64,000 nucleotides of DNA, taken from contig NZ_CP060828.1 of assembly GCF_014489635.1 (NCBI RefSeq), positions 434,001 to 498,000 of the forward strand. The letters are read 5' to 3'. The notes below the pieces were generated by a model. The model made no database searches. It was not told the DNA's origin and worked only from the letters and a program-made list of their open reading frames with translations. Positions within the stretch are counted from its first letter, which is position 1; the number at the start of each line of letters is the position of its first letter. This DNA is from Streptomyces roseirectus. Lineage in GTDB: Bacteria; Actinomycetota; Actinomycetes; Streptomycetales; Streptomycetaceae. This document shows positions 25,018 to 34,685 of this stretch, one piece after another. Position numbers and translations under genes: made by a program.

Positions 25018-28000
25018 ATGCGTCGCGTCATATTCATCTTCGGGGCGATCGTGAGCGTGCTTCTGTCGCTCGTCGTCGCCCAGCCGGCGTCAGCGGCGCC
25101 GGCCTTCCGCGCCCTGGTCTTCACGAAGACGGCCGGTTACCGGCACGATTCGATTCCGGCCGGTCTGACGATGCTCCGGGAGCAGGCGGCGGCGAACGAC
25201 TTCGAGCTGGTGCACAGCGAGGACTCGAACGTCTTCACCCCGGCGAACCTCGCCACGTTCGACGTGCTCATCATGTTCCAGACGTCGGGAATGGTGTGGA
25301 CCACGGCGGCCCAGCGGCAGGCGGTGGAGGGCTATCTCGCCAGTGGGAAGGGCATCGTGGCGATCCACAACGCCACGGACATGGGCATCGAGAACGAGTA
25401 CCCGTGGTGGGACCAGACGATCAACGGCGGCGCGCACATGCCGGAGCACTCCCCCGGTGTGCTGGCGGGCACCGCCGTCGTCGCGGACAAGCAGCACCCG
25501 TCGACGGCCGGTCTGCCGGACCGGTGGAACCGCAGCGAGGAGTGGTACAACTTCGACCGCAATCCGCGCGGTGACGTCCATGTCCTGGTCACGGCGGACG
25601 AGCGCACCTACAACCCGGGACCTCGTGCGATGGGTCCTGACCACCCGATCTCCTGGTGCCGGAGCACCGGCGGCGGCCGGGTGTGGGCGACCGCCATGGG
25701 GCACGCCGCCGCGTCCTACAGCGAGACCCACTTCCGCAACCACGTCCTCGGGGGCGTGAAGTGGGCGGCCGGCAAGGCGTACGGCGACTGCGGCGGCACC
25801 GTGTGGGGCAACTTCAGCAAGCGCACCCTGGACGACAACACGGCGGACCCGATGGCGCTCGCGGTCGCCCCGGACCGGCGGGTGCTCTACGTCCAGCGGT
25901 CCGGGCAGGTGAAGATCTTCAAGCCGGCCACCAACAGCACCGTGACCGCCGGCACGCTCAGCGTCTACACCGGCGGCGAGGACGGCCTCACCGGCCTGGC
26001 ACTGGACCCCGGCTTCGCCGACAACGGCTACGTGTACCTGTACCACTCCCCGGCCGGCGTCCCGAACGACATCAACCGGGTCTCCCGGTTCACGCTCACC
26101 GGCGACACCCTGAACATGTCGAGCCAGAAGACGGTCATCGACATCCCCGCGACCCGGGACCGCACCGCCCCCGAGCCCGGACACACGGGCGGGTACATCG
26201 AGTTCGGGCCCGACGGAAACCTCTACATCGGCACCGGGGACGACGTCCCGCCGAACCTCGACCCCAACTGGCAGGGCTACGCCCCGCTGGACTGGCGGGC
26301 GGGCAAGGCCAACCTCGACGCCGCCCGTACCGCCGGCAACACCAACGACCTGCGGGGCAAGCTCCTGCGCATCCGGCCGTCGGCCGACGGCGGCTACACC
26401 GTCCCGGCGGGCAACCTCTACCCGCAGGGCACGGCGCAGACCCGGCCGGAGATCTACGCGATGGGCTTCCGCAACCCGTTCCGCTTCTCGATCGACCCGG
26501 CCACCGGCTGGGTGTACCTCGCCGACTACGGCCCCGACCGCAACCCGCCCACGACGAACCGGGGTCCCGAAGGGCTCGTCGAACTCAACGTCATCAAGGC
26601 CCCGGGCAACTACGGCTGGCCGTTCTGCCACGGGAACAACCAGGCGTACGCGCCCTACAACCCGAGCACCGGCGTCGTCGGCGCCAAGTTCAACTGCAAC
26701 GCGCCGGTCAACAACTCACCGAACAACACCGGCCTGACCAGCCTCAAGCCGATCGTCGCGCCGAACATGTGGTACGGCTACGGCGTCTCGCCGGAGTTCC
26801 CCGAACTCGGTTCCGGCGGCTCGGGGCCGATGGGCGGGCCGGTCTACCGCTACGACGCCGCGAACCCGTCCGCCACGAAGTTCCCGCCCTACTACGACGG
26901 GGTCCACTTCTTCTACGAGTGGTCGCGCCACACCGTCAAGGAGGTCCACTTCGACTCCGCGACCGCGGTCACCCGGACCAACTCCTTCATGCCGTCGAGT
27001 AAGTTCCTCAAGCCGATGGACATGGAGTTCGGGCCCGACGGCTCGCTGTACGTGCTCGAATGGGGCACCAACTTCGGCGGCGGCAACAACGACTCGGGGC
27101 TCTACCGCATCGACTACAGCCGGGGCGACCGGGCGCCGGTCGCCAAGGCCGCCGCGACGCCCACCAACGGGAGCGCGCCGCTGACCGTGCAGTTCAGCAG
27201 CGCCGGGTCCACGGCCCCGGATCCCGGCGGCACGCTCACCTATCACTGGACGTTCGGCGACGGCACCACGTCCACGGCGGCGGGCCCGTCGCACACCTAC
27301 ACCGCCAACGGCAACTACACCGCCCAGCTCAGGGTCACCGACAGCACCGGCGACACGGCCTTCGCGAACGTGCCGATCACCGTGGGCAACACCGCGCCGG
27401 TCGTCACCGTCACCGTTCCGGCCGACGGCGGCATGGTGGACTTCGGGGACCGCGTCCCGTACAAGGTGTCCGTCTCGGACCCCGGCGGCGCGCCCGTCGA
27501 CTGCGCCAAGGTGTTCGTCAACCCCGCGCTCGGCCACGACGACCACCAGCACGAGACCACGGACTACCCGGGGTGTTCGGGCACCATCGACACGACGCTG
27601 CTCGGCGGGCACCCCGACGACGCCAACCTGTACTACGTCCTCAACGCCCGCTACACCGACGACGGCGGCCCCGGCGGGGCGAGCCCGCTCACCGGCTACG
27701 CGCACGCGACCCTCCAGCCCAAGCACAAGCAGGCCGAGTTCTTCACGAGCCAGTCGGGCGTGCAGGTCGCCGCGCACTCCGGTGCGGAGAGCGGCAAGCG
27801 GGTCGTCGGCGCCTCCGACGGCGACTGGATCGCGTTCGACCCGATGAGCCTGTCGGGCATCACGAACGTCCGCTACCGGCTGTCGTCGCCGGGCGGCGGC
27901 GGATCGATCGAGCTGCGCGCCGGCTCCCCGACCGGCACGCTCCTAGCGACCACGCCGGTGCCCGCCACCGGCGACCTGAACACCTACCAGACCACGCCAG

Positions 28001-28566
28001 CGGTGAACACCGCCGCTCTCGCCGGCTCACACGTGCTCCATCTGGTGTTCAAGGGCACGTCGGACACCTCGTTCAGCCTCGACTCGATCGTCTTCGGCGG
28101 CAGCGGGGTCGGTGAACCGGGCAACGGTGGTGGTGTGGGCGGTCGGACGTGGACGGTCGCGGCGCAGCACAGCGGCAAGTTCATGGACGTCAGCGGCGTC
28201 TCGACCGCCGACGGCGCCCAGGTCGTCCAGTGGCCGGCCACCGGCAACACCAACCAGCAGTGGCAGGCCGTCGACGCCGGTGGTGGCGCCGTCTACCTGA
28301 AGGCGATGCACAGCGGGAAGTGCCTCGCCGTCACGGGCGGGTCCACCGCCCAGGGCGCGTTCCTCCAGCAGTCCACCTGCGACAACGGCGACCCGCAGAA
28401 GTTCGTCGTCACCCCCACCAGCACGGCGGGCATCTACACGGTGAAGAGCCGGCCCAGCGGGCTGTGCGTCGACGTCAACGGCGGCTCGACGGCCGACGGC
28501 GCGCGGCTCCTGCAGTGGACCTGCCACAACGGCACCAACCAGCAGTGGCGGTTCACCGCGGTGTAG
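25018..28566 (+). CDS. secreted ThuA - PQQ-type sugar dehydrogenase - PKD - CBM - ricin multidomain protein
   Basis: This 1182-residue exported protein has a signal peptide (1-27), a ThuA-like domain with a glutamine-amidotransferase-like fold (about 30-260, starting ALVFTKTAGYRHDSIPAG), a glucose/sorbosone dehydrogenase beta-propeller (about 285-700, with PEIYAMGFRNPFRFSID), a PKD domain (about 705-790, YHWTFGDGTTS), a CBM6/35-like sugar-binding domain (about 905-1040) and a ricin-type lectin domain (about 1055-1182, ending NQQWRFTAV). It probably binds and oxidises polysaccharide-derived sugars outside the cell. AGGAG lies five bases before the ATG. It is divergent from the sugar ABC operon. 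Confidence 0.88.
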   Translation: MRRVIFIFGAIVSVLLSLVVAQPASAAPAFRALVFTKTAGYRHDSIPAGLTMLREQAAANDFELVHSEDSNVFTPANLATFDVLIMFQTSGMVWTTAAQRQAVEGYLASGKGIVAIHNATDMGIENEYPWWDQTINGGAHMPEHSPGVLAGTAVVADKQHPSTAGLPDRWNRSEEWYNFDRNPRGDVHVLVTADERTYNPGPRAMGPDHPISWCRSTGGGRVWATAMGHAAASYSETHFRNHVLGGVKWAAGKAYGDCGGTVWGNFSKRTLDDNTADPMALAVAPDRRVLYVQRSGQVKIFKPATNSTVTAGTLSVYTGGEDGLTGLALDPGFADNGYVYLYHSPAGVPNDINRVSRFTLTGDTLNMSSQKTVIDIPATRDRTAPEPGHTGGYIEFGPDGNLYIGTGDDVPPNLDPNWQGYAPLDWRAGKANLDAARTAGNTNDLRGKLLRIRPSADGGYTVPAGNLYPQGTAQTRPEIYAMGFRNPFRFSIDPATGWVYLADYGPDRNPPTTNRGPEGLVELNVIKAPGNYGWPFCHGNNQAYAPYNPSTGVVGAKFNCNAPVNNSPNNTGLTSLKPIVAPNMWYGYGVSPEFPELGSGGSGPMGGPVYRYDAANPSATKFPPYYDGVHFFYEWSRHTVKEVHFDSATAVTRTNSFMPSSKFLKPMDMEFGPDGSLYVLEWGTNFGGGNNDSGLYRIDYSRGDRAPVAKAAATPTNGSAPLTVQFSSAGSTAPDPGGTLTYHWTFGDGTTSTAAGPSHTYTANGNYTAQLRVTDSTGDTAFANVPITVGNTAPVVTVTVPADGGMVDFGDRVPYKVSVSDPGGAPVDCAKVFVNPALGHDDHQHETTDYPGCSGTIDTTLLGGHPDDANLYYVLNARYTDDGGPGGASPLTGYAHATLQPKHKQAEFFTSQSGVQVAAHSGAESGKRVVGASDGDWIAFDPMSLSGITNVRYRLSSPGGGGSIELRAGSPTGTLLATTPVPATGDLNTYQTTPAVNTAALAGSHVLHLVFKGTSDTSFSLDSIVFGGSGVGEPGNGGGVGGRTWTVAAQHSGKFMDVSGVSTADGAQVVQWPATGNTNQQWQAVDAGGGAVYLKAMHSGKCLAVTGGSTAQGAFLQQSTCDNGDPQKFVVTPTSTAGIYTVKSRPSGLCVDVNGGSTADGARLLQWTCHNGTNQQWRFTAV

Positions 28567-28582
28567 CGCACCGGCCGGGAAC

Positions 28583-28617
28583 CCGGAGGGGCCGCCCCCC
28601 GTCGGCGGCCCCTCCGG
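28583..28617 (+). terminator. hairpin terminator
   Basis: A perfect 14-bp stem (28583-28596 with 28604-28617) and a 7-base loop start 17 bases after the stop of the ThuA multidomain gene. Confidence 0.78.
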
Positions 28618-28726
28618 CGTGCCGCTCCTCGGGGCCGGCGCTACCGCCCTCTTGTATTCGATTCATTCGACTCCTAAGGTCGTCGTCACTCCCCAAGATC
28701 GCTCCTGAACTGCTGTGTTGTGCGCG

Positions 28727-28736
28727 GAAGCGCTTC
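28727..28736. promoter_or_regulatory. LacI-type operator palindrome
   Basis: GAAGCGCTTC is a perfect 10-bp palindrome with a central CG, the form used by LacI-family repressors of polysaccharide genes in Streptomyces (the CebR box has the same AGCGCT core). It ends 23 bases before the GH2 start. No LacI gene is in the window. Confidence 0.5.
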
Positions 28737-28759
28737 GACAACGGAAGCCTGGAGACCTC

Positions 28760-31588
28760 ATGCAGCTGTCACGTCGTGGCGTTCTGATCCTCGGCGCCGT
28801 CGGCGCGGCCGTCACCGGCGGCCTGCCCACGGCCCCGGCACGGGCCGCCGAGGCCGGAACGGCCGGCGCGGCGGACGCCGCCGCGCGCACCGAGCGCCTG
28901 TATCTCTCCGGAGAGGACGCCGACCACCCGGTCGACTGGGACTTCCTGTGCACCAGCGGTCGGCGCAGCGGCAGCTGGGGCACCATCCCGGTCCCGTCGA
29001 ACTGGGAGTTCCACGGGTACGGCACCTACAACTACGGGTGGAACCTGCGCCCGGAGGAGAAGGGCCGCTACCGGCACACCTTCACGCCGCCCGCCCACTG
29101 GCACGGCAGACGCGTCTTCCTCGTCTTCGAAGGGGCGATGACCGAGACGGAGGCGTGGGTCAACGGCGAGCCGGCGGGCCCCGTCCACCGGGGCGGCTTC
29201 TACCGGTTCCGCCACGAGGTGACCGGCGCACTGCGCCCGGGGCGGGACAACCTCCTGGAGGTTACCGTCAGCAAGGAGTCCACCGACGACTCCGTCAACC
29301 GGGCCGAACGCCTGGGCGACTACTGGAACTTCGGCGGCCTCTACCGCCCCGTCCACCTGGAGGCGTTCCCCCTCCAGCACATCGAGCGCGTTGCCGTGGA
29401 CGCCCGCGCCGACGGCACCTTGCGGATCGACGCACACCTGTCGGGCACCGGCTCCGCCGACCGCCTCGTGGCACGAGTCACCGACCTCTCCGGGCGCCCG
29501 GTCGGCACCCCGTTCACCGCGGCGGTCGCGCCCGGCGACACGACGGTGACCCTCAGGACGGCCGTCGACTCCCCGCAGCGGTGGACGGCGGAGACCCCGC
29601 ACCTCTACCGCGTCGAGGTCGCGCTGCGCGCCGGCGCCCGTACCGTCCACCGCGTCGACGAGAGGTTCGGCTTCCGGACCGTCGAGGTGCGCCCCGGCGA
29701 CGGCGTGTACGTCAACGGCGTCAAGATCCTCCTCAAGGGAGCCAACCGGCACACCATCTGGCCCACGTCCGGCCGGGCGACCAGCGCCCGCGTCAGCCGC
29801 CAGGACATCCTGCTGATGCGGGAGATGAACATGAACGCGGTCCGGATGTCCCACTACCCGCCGGACACGCACTTCCTCGACCTCGCCGACGAACTCGGGC
29901 TGTACGTGCTCGACGAACTCGCCGGCTGGCAGAAGTCCTACGACGAGGCGGCGGGCCGGCCCCTCGTCGCCGAGATGGTCGCCCGTGACGTCAACCACCC
30001 GTCGATCCTGTTCTGGTGCAACGGCAACGAAGGCGGCTGGAACACCGCCCTCGACGGCGACTACGCCCGCCACGACCCCCAGCAACGCGCCGTCCTGCAC
30101 CCCTGGGCCAATTTCGGCGGCATCAACACCGACCACTACGAGACGTACGACAGCACGCGCCGCATCCTCCAGGAACAGGGCGACGTCTTCATGCCCACCG
30201 AGTTCCTGCACGGCCTCTACGACGGCGGCGCCGGCGCGGGCCTCGACGACTACTGGAAGCTGATGGGCCGTGAACGGCTCTCGGCCGGCGGCTTTTTGTG
30301 GTCGCTGATCGACGAGGGCATCGTCCGCGACGACCTCGGCGGCGCCGTCGACGTGGCGGGCAACGCCGCGCCCGACGGCATCCTCGGCCCCTTCCGGGAG
30401 AAGGAGGCCAGCTTCTACACGATCAAAAACATCTGGTCCCCCGTCCAGCTCGCCGAGCCCGAGCGGTTCGCCTCCGGCCGTCTGCCGGGCGACTTCGACG
30501 GCCGGATCGGCCTCACCAACCACTACGCGTTCACCAACACCCGCACCTGCCGGTTCACTTGGCGGCTCCTGGACTTCCGCACCCCGTCGCAGCGCCGGGA
30601 CGGCCACACCGTGCGCGCCCAGGGCACCGCCTCCGCCCCGGACATCGAACCCGGCGCGCAGGGCGTGCTGCGCCTGCCCCTCCCGTCCGGCTGGCGGCGC
30701 GCCGACGCCCTGGCGCTCACCGTCACCGACGCCGACGGCCGCGAGATCCGCGGCTGGACATGGACCACCGCGTCCGCCGCCGACCAGGCCCGACGGCTGG
30801 TACGGACGGGCCCGGGACCGGCCGTGCACGGCACCCAGGCGGGCGACACCCTCACCCTCACGTCCCGCCACACCACGGTCACCCTCGACGCCACGACGGG
30901 CCTGCTGGCCGGCGTCACCCACCGGGGAAGGGACTTCGCGCTGTCCCGGGGCCCGCTGCCCACCGCCGGAACAGCCGACCTCACCCGCCTCACGCACGGG
31001 CCCGACGGCAACGGCTACACGGTCGAGGCGGAGTACTCCGGCGCCCTGCGCCACGTCCGGTGGCAGCTGCACCCCAGCGGCTGGCTGCGGCTGGACTACC
31101 GCTACCACCTCACCGGCGAGCACGACTTCCTCGGCGTCGGCTTCGACCACCCCGAAGAGCGGGTGACCGGCGTGACCTGGCTCGGCCACGGACCCCACCG
31201 GGTGTGGAAGAACCGGCTGCGCGGCGTCACGACGGACGTCTGGACGAAGCGGTACAACGACACCGCGACCGGTGCCGACGGCTGGGTGTACCCGGAGTTC
31301 AAGGGCTACCACGCGGCCGTCCGCTGGGCGTCCCTGCACACCACCGCCGGACGGCTCACCGTCGTCTCCGAGGACGACGACCTCTACCTCCGCCTCTTCA
31401 CCCCCCGGTTCGGACCCGACCCCCGCCACACCGCGCCGCCCTTCCCGAACGGGGACCTGTCCTTCCTCGACGCGATCCCGGCGATCGGCACCAAGTTCGA
31501 CCCGCCGGCCGCGCTCGGCCCCAGCGGCGGCCCCACCACGGCGACGGGCGACTATGGCCGGACCTTGTACTTCTCGTTCTCCCGATAG
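28760..31588 (+). CDS. Tat-exported glycoside hydrolase family 2 protein (beta-galactosidase-like)
   Basis: This 942-residue enzyme has a twin-arginine signal (SRRGVLILGAVGAA, residues 4-17), a sugar-binding jelly-roll domain (about 60-200), an immunoglobulin-like domain (about 210-310), a TIM barrel (about 320-570) and C-terminal beta domains of the LacZ type. The acid/base Glu is in WCNGNEGG (E424), and the likely nucleophile is in MPTEFLHG (E481). The spacing of 57 residues is short compared with LacZ, so the nucleophile assignment is tentative. Tat export implies folding in the cytoplasm. A LacI-type palindrome lies just upstream, and the esterase gene follows after 16 bases, probably in one transcript. 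Confidence 0.88.
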   Translation: MQLSRRGVLILGAVGAAVTGGLPTAPARAAEAGTAGAADAAARTERLYLSGEDADHPVDWDFLCTSGRRSGSWGTIPVPSNWEFHGYGTYNYGWNLRPEEKGRYRHTFTPPAHWHGRRVFLVFEGAMTETEAWVNGEPAGPVHRGGFYRFRHEVTGALRPGRDNLLEVTVSKESTDDSVNRAERLGDYWNFGGLYRPVHLEAFPLQHIERVAVDARADGTLRIDAHLSGTGSADRLVARVTDLSGRPVGTPFTAAVAPGDTTVTLRTAVDSPQRWTAETPHLYRVEVALRAGARTVHRVDERFGFRTVEVRPGDGVYVNGVKILLKGANRHTIWPTSGRATSARVSRQDILLMREMNMNAVRMSHYPPDTHFLDLADELGLYVLDELAGWQKSYDEAAGRPLVAEMVARDVNHPSILFWCNGNEGGWNTALDGDYARHDPQQRAVLHPWANFGGINTDHYETYDSTRRILQEQGDVFMPTEFLHGLYDGGAGAGLDDYWKLMGRERLSAGGFLWSLIDEGIVRDDLGGAVDVAGNAAPDGILGPFREKEASFYTIKNIWSPVQLAEPERFASGRLPGDFDGRIGLTNHYAFTNTRTCRFTWRLLDFRTPSQRRDGHTVRAQGTASAPDIEPGAQGVLRLPLPSGWRRADALALTVTDADGREIRGWTWTTASAADQARRLVRTGPGPAVHGTQAGDTLTLTSRHTTVTLDATTGLLAGVTHRGRDFALSRGPLPTAGTADLTRLTHGPDGNGYTVEAEYSGALRHVRWQLHPSGWLRLDYRYHLTGEHDFLGVGFDHPEERVTGVTWLGHGPHRVWKNRLRGVTTDVWTKRYNDTATGADGWVYPEFKGYHAAVRWASLHTTAGRLTVVSEDDDLYLRLFTPRFGPDPRHTAPPFPNGDLSFLDAIPAIGTKFDPPAALGPSGGPTTATGDYGRTLYFSFSR

Positions 31589-31604
31589 AGAAAGGACACC
31601 CCCA

Positions 31605-32573
31605 ATGTCCCGGAAGTCCAAGAAGAGAAGCGTCGCGGACGTACTGGTGGCCCTGCTGATGGCGATCTCGCCGCTGCTCGGGGCGCTCGCGCTGACCGGC
31701 GCCTCGGCCACCACCGCGTCGGCCGCGTCGCTGACCGAGGTGACCGGCTTCGGCAGCAACCCCGGAAACCTGCGGATGTACGTCTATCGGCCCGACCGCG
31801 CTCCGGCGCGCCCGGCGGTGCTGGTGGCGGTGCACTACTGCACCGGCACGGGGCCCGCCTTCCACTCCAACACGGAGTTCGCGCGCCTGGCCGACCGGTA
31901 CGGATTCATCGTCGTCTACCCGGACGCCAACGTCAGCGGGCAGTGCTTCGACGTCTCCTCGCCCCAAGCGCTCAGGCACGACGGGGGCAGTGACCCCACG
32001 AGCATCGCCCAGATGGTCCGGCACACCGTGCGGACGATGAACGCCGACGCGGGCCGCGTCTACGTCACCGGCGCCTCGTCCGGTGCGATGACGACCAACG
32101 TCCTGCTCGGCGACTACCCCGACCTGTTCAAGGCCGGTGCGGCGTTCTCGGGCGTGCCGTTCGGCTGCTTCGCCACCACCAACGGCTCCGGCTGGAACAG
32201 CGACTGCGCGAACGGCAGGATCACCAAGACCCCGCAGGCGTGGGGCGACCTCGTCCGGGGCGCCTACCCGGGATACACCGGCCCCCGGCCGCGCATGCAG
32301 TTGTGGCACGGCACCACGGACACCACGCTGCACTACGTGAACTTCGGTGAAGCGATCAAACAGTGGACCAACGCCCTCGGAGTGAGCCGGACCCCGGCCC
32401 TCACCGACTCCCCGCAGTCCGGCTGGACCCGCACCCGCTACGGCTCCACCGGCGCACACGCGCCGGTCGAGGCGATCAGCGTCCAGGGCGTCGGGCACAC
32501 CCTGCCCGCCGCCGGTATGGCGGCCCGCGCCATCGCCTTCTTCGGCCTCGACGGCTCCGGCGGCCCCAACTAA
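31605..32573 (+). CDS. secreted carbohydrate esterase, PHB depolymerase/CE1-like
   Basis: This 322-residue secreted alpha/beta hydrolase has a Sec signal (about residues 1-42). The nucleophile Ser is in GASSGAMTTN (G-x-S-x-G), a candidate Asp in LWHGTTDTTLHY, and His in VQGVGHTLPAAG. Proteins of this type are acetylxylan, feruloyl or polyhydroxybutyrate esterases. The position behind the GH2 gene favours removal of acyl groups from plant polysaccharide. No carbohydrate-binding domain is attached, unlike many relatives. GAAAGGA precedes the ATG by about 10 bases. Confidence 0.87.
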   Translation: MSRKSKKRSVADVLVALLMAISPLLGALALTGASATTASAASLTEVTGFGSNPGNLRMYVYRPDRAPARPAVLVAVHYCTGTGPAFHSNTEFARLADRYGFIVVYPDANVSGQCFDVSSPQALRHDGGSDPTSIAQMVRHTVRTMNADAGRVYVTGASSGAMTTNVLLGDYPDLFKAGAAFSGVPFGCFATTNGSGWNSDCANGRITKTPQAWGDLVRGAYPGYTGPRPRMQLWHGTTDTTLHYVNFGEAIKQWTNALGVSRTPALTDSPQSGWTRTRYGSTGAHAPVEAISVQGVGHTLPAAGMAARAIAFFGLDGSGGPN

Positions 32574-32645
32574 GCAGTGGCGCCTCGGCTGACCGAACGG
32601 TCCCGGCCCGACCGGAGACTCCTCCTCCGGAAGGGCACGGGACGG

Positions 32646-33707
32646 TCAGCCCAGTGTCATGACGAGCCGGGCCGGCTGCTGGAAGACGTCTCCGCCGGTG
32701 CGGGCGTCCTCGCCGGCGGGCTGGGACACCGTGGGGAAGCGCCGGACCAGCGCGGTGAGCAGGGTCTCCAGTTCGGCGAGCGCCAGCCGGGCTCCCGCGC
32801 AGGCGTGGTGGCCGGTGCCGAAGGTCATGACGGGGTGTCCGGGGCGGCCGGGCTCGAAGGCGTCGGGGCGCTCGAACACGTGTGGATCACGGTTGGCGGC
32901 GGCGAGGTCCAGCTCGACCACGGCGCCGCGGGGCAGCCGAAGCGGCCCGACCTCGGTGTCGCGGGAGGCGAAGCGGACGGTCCTCCGCAGCGGGGAGAGC
33001 CACCGCAGCGCCTCCCGGACGACCTGCGGCGCGGAGAGCTTCCCGTCGCGCAGGGCCTGCCACGTGCCCGGGTGGCGGAGCAGGCAGACCATGAGGTTGC
33101 CCGTCGCCGACGCGGTGGTCTCGACACCCGCCGCGAGGAGGAGCAGGGCGGTCCGGATCACGGTGTCGGTTGCGGCGGCGCCCGGGGACGGGCCCACGCG
33201 TTCGGTCAGCAGGCTCAGCAGAGTGCCGGGCGGTGGCTGCTCGCGCAGGCACCGCCGCAGGTAGCCGTCCAGTTCGTCACGGGCCCCGGCTGCCTCGACC
33301 GGCGGTCCGGGGGTCGCTATGTGGGCGACGATCGGCCGCAGCCGTGCCCACACCCAGTCCGCGTCCCCCTCCGGGCAGCCGAGCACCCGCAGGACGACCC
33401 GGGTGGGCAGCCGGCGGCCGACGGCCGCCACGAAGTCGACCGGGTTCCCCCGGGGCAGGGCGGAGACGAGATCCCGGACCACGGGGTCGACGGCGTGGGA
33501 CTGCCACCGCGTCATGTGGCCCGGCGCGAACCAGGTGACGTGGGAGCGCAGCTCGCGCCGGCGGGGGCCGTCGACGTCGATCGCGGTCGGCCCGAACAGC
33601 TGGCGGGTCGCCCGGAACGGGTGGTCCACGGTGAAGTGCGGGCTGCGCAGCACCTGTTGGACCGACCGGTGGTCGCTCAGCAGCAGCGCGGGCGGCCGGG
33701 TCAGCAT
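32646..33707 (-). CDS. cytochrome P450, short N-terminus
   Basis: This 353-residue haem mono-oxygenase is the last gene of operon A. It has the I-helix AAGVETTASA, the ExxR pair in REALRW, and the haem-binding loop FGTGHHACAGARLAL with Cys303 as ligand. Bacterial P450s usually have about 400 residues; here the product begins at the strand TRPPALLLSDHRSVQQVL and lacks about 45 N-terminal residues. The ATG at 33707 has GAGG seven bases upstream and follows the RraA stop by two bases, so the short start looks genuine. It may hydroxylate the acyl chain or a carrier-bound intermediate. Confidence 0.9.
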   Translation of the reverse strand: MLTRPPALLLSDHRSVQQVLRSPHFTVDHPFRATRQLFGPTAIDVDGPRRRELRSHVTWFAPGHMTRWQSHAVDPVVRDLVSALPRGNPVDFVAAVGRRLPTRVVLRVLGCPEGDADWVWARLRPIVAHIATPGPPVEAAGARDELDGYLRRCLREQPPPGTLLSLLTERVGPSPGAAATDTVIRTALLLLAAGVETTASATGNLMVCLLRHPGTWQALRDGKLSAPQVVREALRWLSPLRRTVRFASRDTEVGPLRLPRGAVVELDLAAANRDPHVFERPDAFEPGRPGHPVMTFGTGHHACAGARLALAELETLLTALVRRFPTVSQPAGEDARTGGDVFQQPARLVMTLG

Positions 33708-33709
33708 CG

Positions 33710-34384
33710 TCAGACCTCGAACCGCAGCGGGGCCCGGCCCGCCAGGAAGTCGTGCAGCCCGCACAGCTCGCCCAGGGTCTCGCCGCCCCGCAGCTTGCCC
33801 TTCAGCTCCTCCTCCCGTTCGGCCAGCAGCACCGCGGCGCGCAGCACGGCGCTGACGTACCGCTGGGTGACGGCCAGGACGCCGTCGCCGTCCGCGAAGA
33901 TCCAGTCGCCGGGACGCAGGGTGCACGAGCCCAGCGTGATGTCTTCCGGGACCTCGCGGGCCGGGATCCTGGCGGTCTTCGCCGACACGTAGGTCACCTG
34001 GGAGCTGAACACCGGGAAGGCGAGCTCGGGCAGCGAGTCCACGTCGCGGACGGCGCCGTCCACGATCAGGCCGGCGAGGCCGCGCTGTTTGCAGGCGGTG
34101 ACGAAGATGTCCCCGGCCAGGGCCTCCGAGCGTGCCGTCGTGTTGTGCAGCACGATCACCGAGCCCGGCGGCGCCAGGTCGAGGGCCTGCAGGCCGGGCA
34201 GCATGTCGTTGTCCGTCGCCACGGGGAAGGCCGGCCCTGCGGCGCTCAGTCCCGGGGTGCGCGAGCGCAGGGGCGCGTCGACCACCGTGGTGACGTCGGG
34301 GGCCGCGTCGTGCAGCAGGGCGCAGCCGAGCCTGTCGAACAGCGACGCCAGCCGGCGTACCGCCACCTCGTCCAGCACCGTCAT
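33710..34384 (-). CDS. RraA-like protein (HMG/CHA aldolase fold), first copy
   Basis: This 224-residue protein belongs to the RraA / 4-hydroxy-4-methyl-2-oxoglutarate aldolase family. The divalent-metal and catalytic motif is seen in GLAGLIVDGAVRD (Arg-Asp pair). Members cleave 4-carboxy-4-hydroxy-2-oxo acids or decarboxylate oxaloacetate. A second, divergent RraA gene lies at 57208, so the pathway may need two such steps. It overlaps the upstream carrier protein gene (ATGA). Confidence 0.86.
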   Translation of the reverse strand: MTVLDEVAVRRLASLFDRLGCALLHDAAPDVTTVVDAPLRSRTPGLSAAGPAFPVATDNDMLPGLQALDLAPPGSVIVLHNTTARSEALAGDIFVTACKQRGLAGLIVDGAVRDVDSLPELAFPVFSSQVTYVSAKTARIPAREVPEDITLGSCTLRPGDWIFADGDGVLAVTQRYVSAVLRAAVLLAEREEELKGKLRGGETLGELCGLHDFLAGRAPLRFEV

Positions 34385-34659
34385 CCGGTCACCTCCGTGG
34401 TCGCGGCCGTGGCGGCCGAGTGGACCATGTCGTACAGGCCGTTCATCGTGTAGAAGGAGCTGATCGAGTAGTTCTCCACGGGGATGTCCTGGCCGGTCAG
34501 TTCCTCCAGGAAGACGATCAGTTCCACCAAGCGCAGTGAGTCGATCAGCCCGAGGACGAAGAGGTTGTCGTCGGGGCCGAAGTCGGCCGGTTCCCCCGGG
34601 TTGTGCTCGACCAGGAAGTCCTGGACGGCACTGACGAATTCCGTGCGGTCGGGCATCAT
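34381..34659 (-). CDS. carrier protein (ACP/PCP), second of operon A
   Basis: This 92-residue carrier protein has the phosphopantetheine site LGLIDSLRLVEL, with Ser41 as attachment residue. The usual Gly before D-S is Ile here, as in some stand-alone PCPs. GGAG lies eight bases before the ATG. It sits right after the aminotransferase and the stand-alone adenylation enzyme, which is its likely loading partner. Its stop overlaps the RraA start. Confidence 0.9.
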   Translation of the reverse strand: MMPDRTEFVSAVQDFLVEHNPGEPADFGPDDNLFVLGLIDSLRLVELIVFLEELTGQDIPVENYSISSFYTMNGLYDMVHSAATAATTEVTG

Positions 34660-34685
34660 CTCTGCTTCTCCGTATCTGTGCGGGC

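Noticed and set aside
32591..32630. Short inverted repeats between the esterase and P450 stops as a terminator
   Set aside because: Stems are only five to six base pairs; too weak to call compared with the other hairpins in the window.
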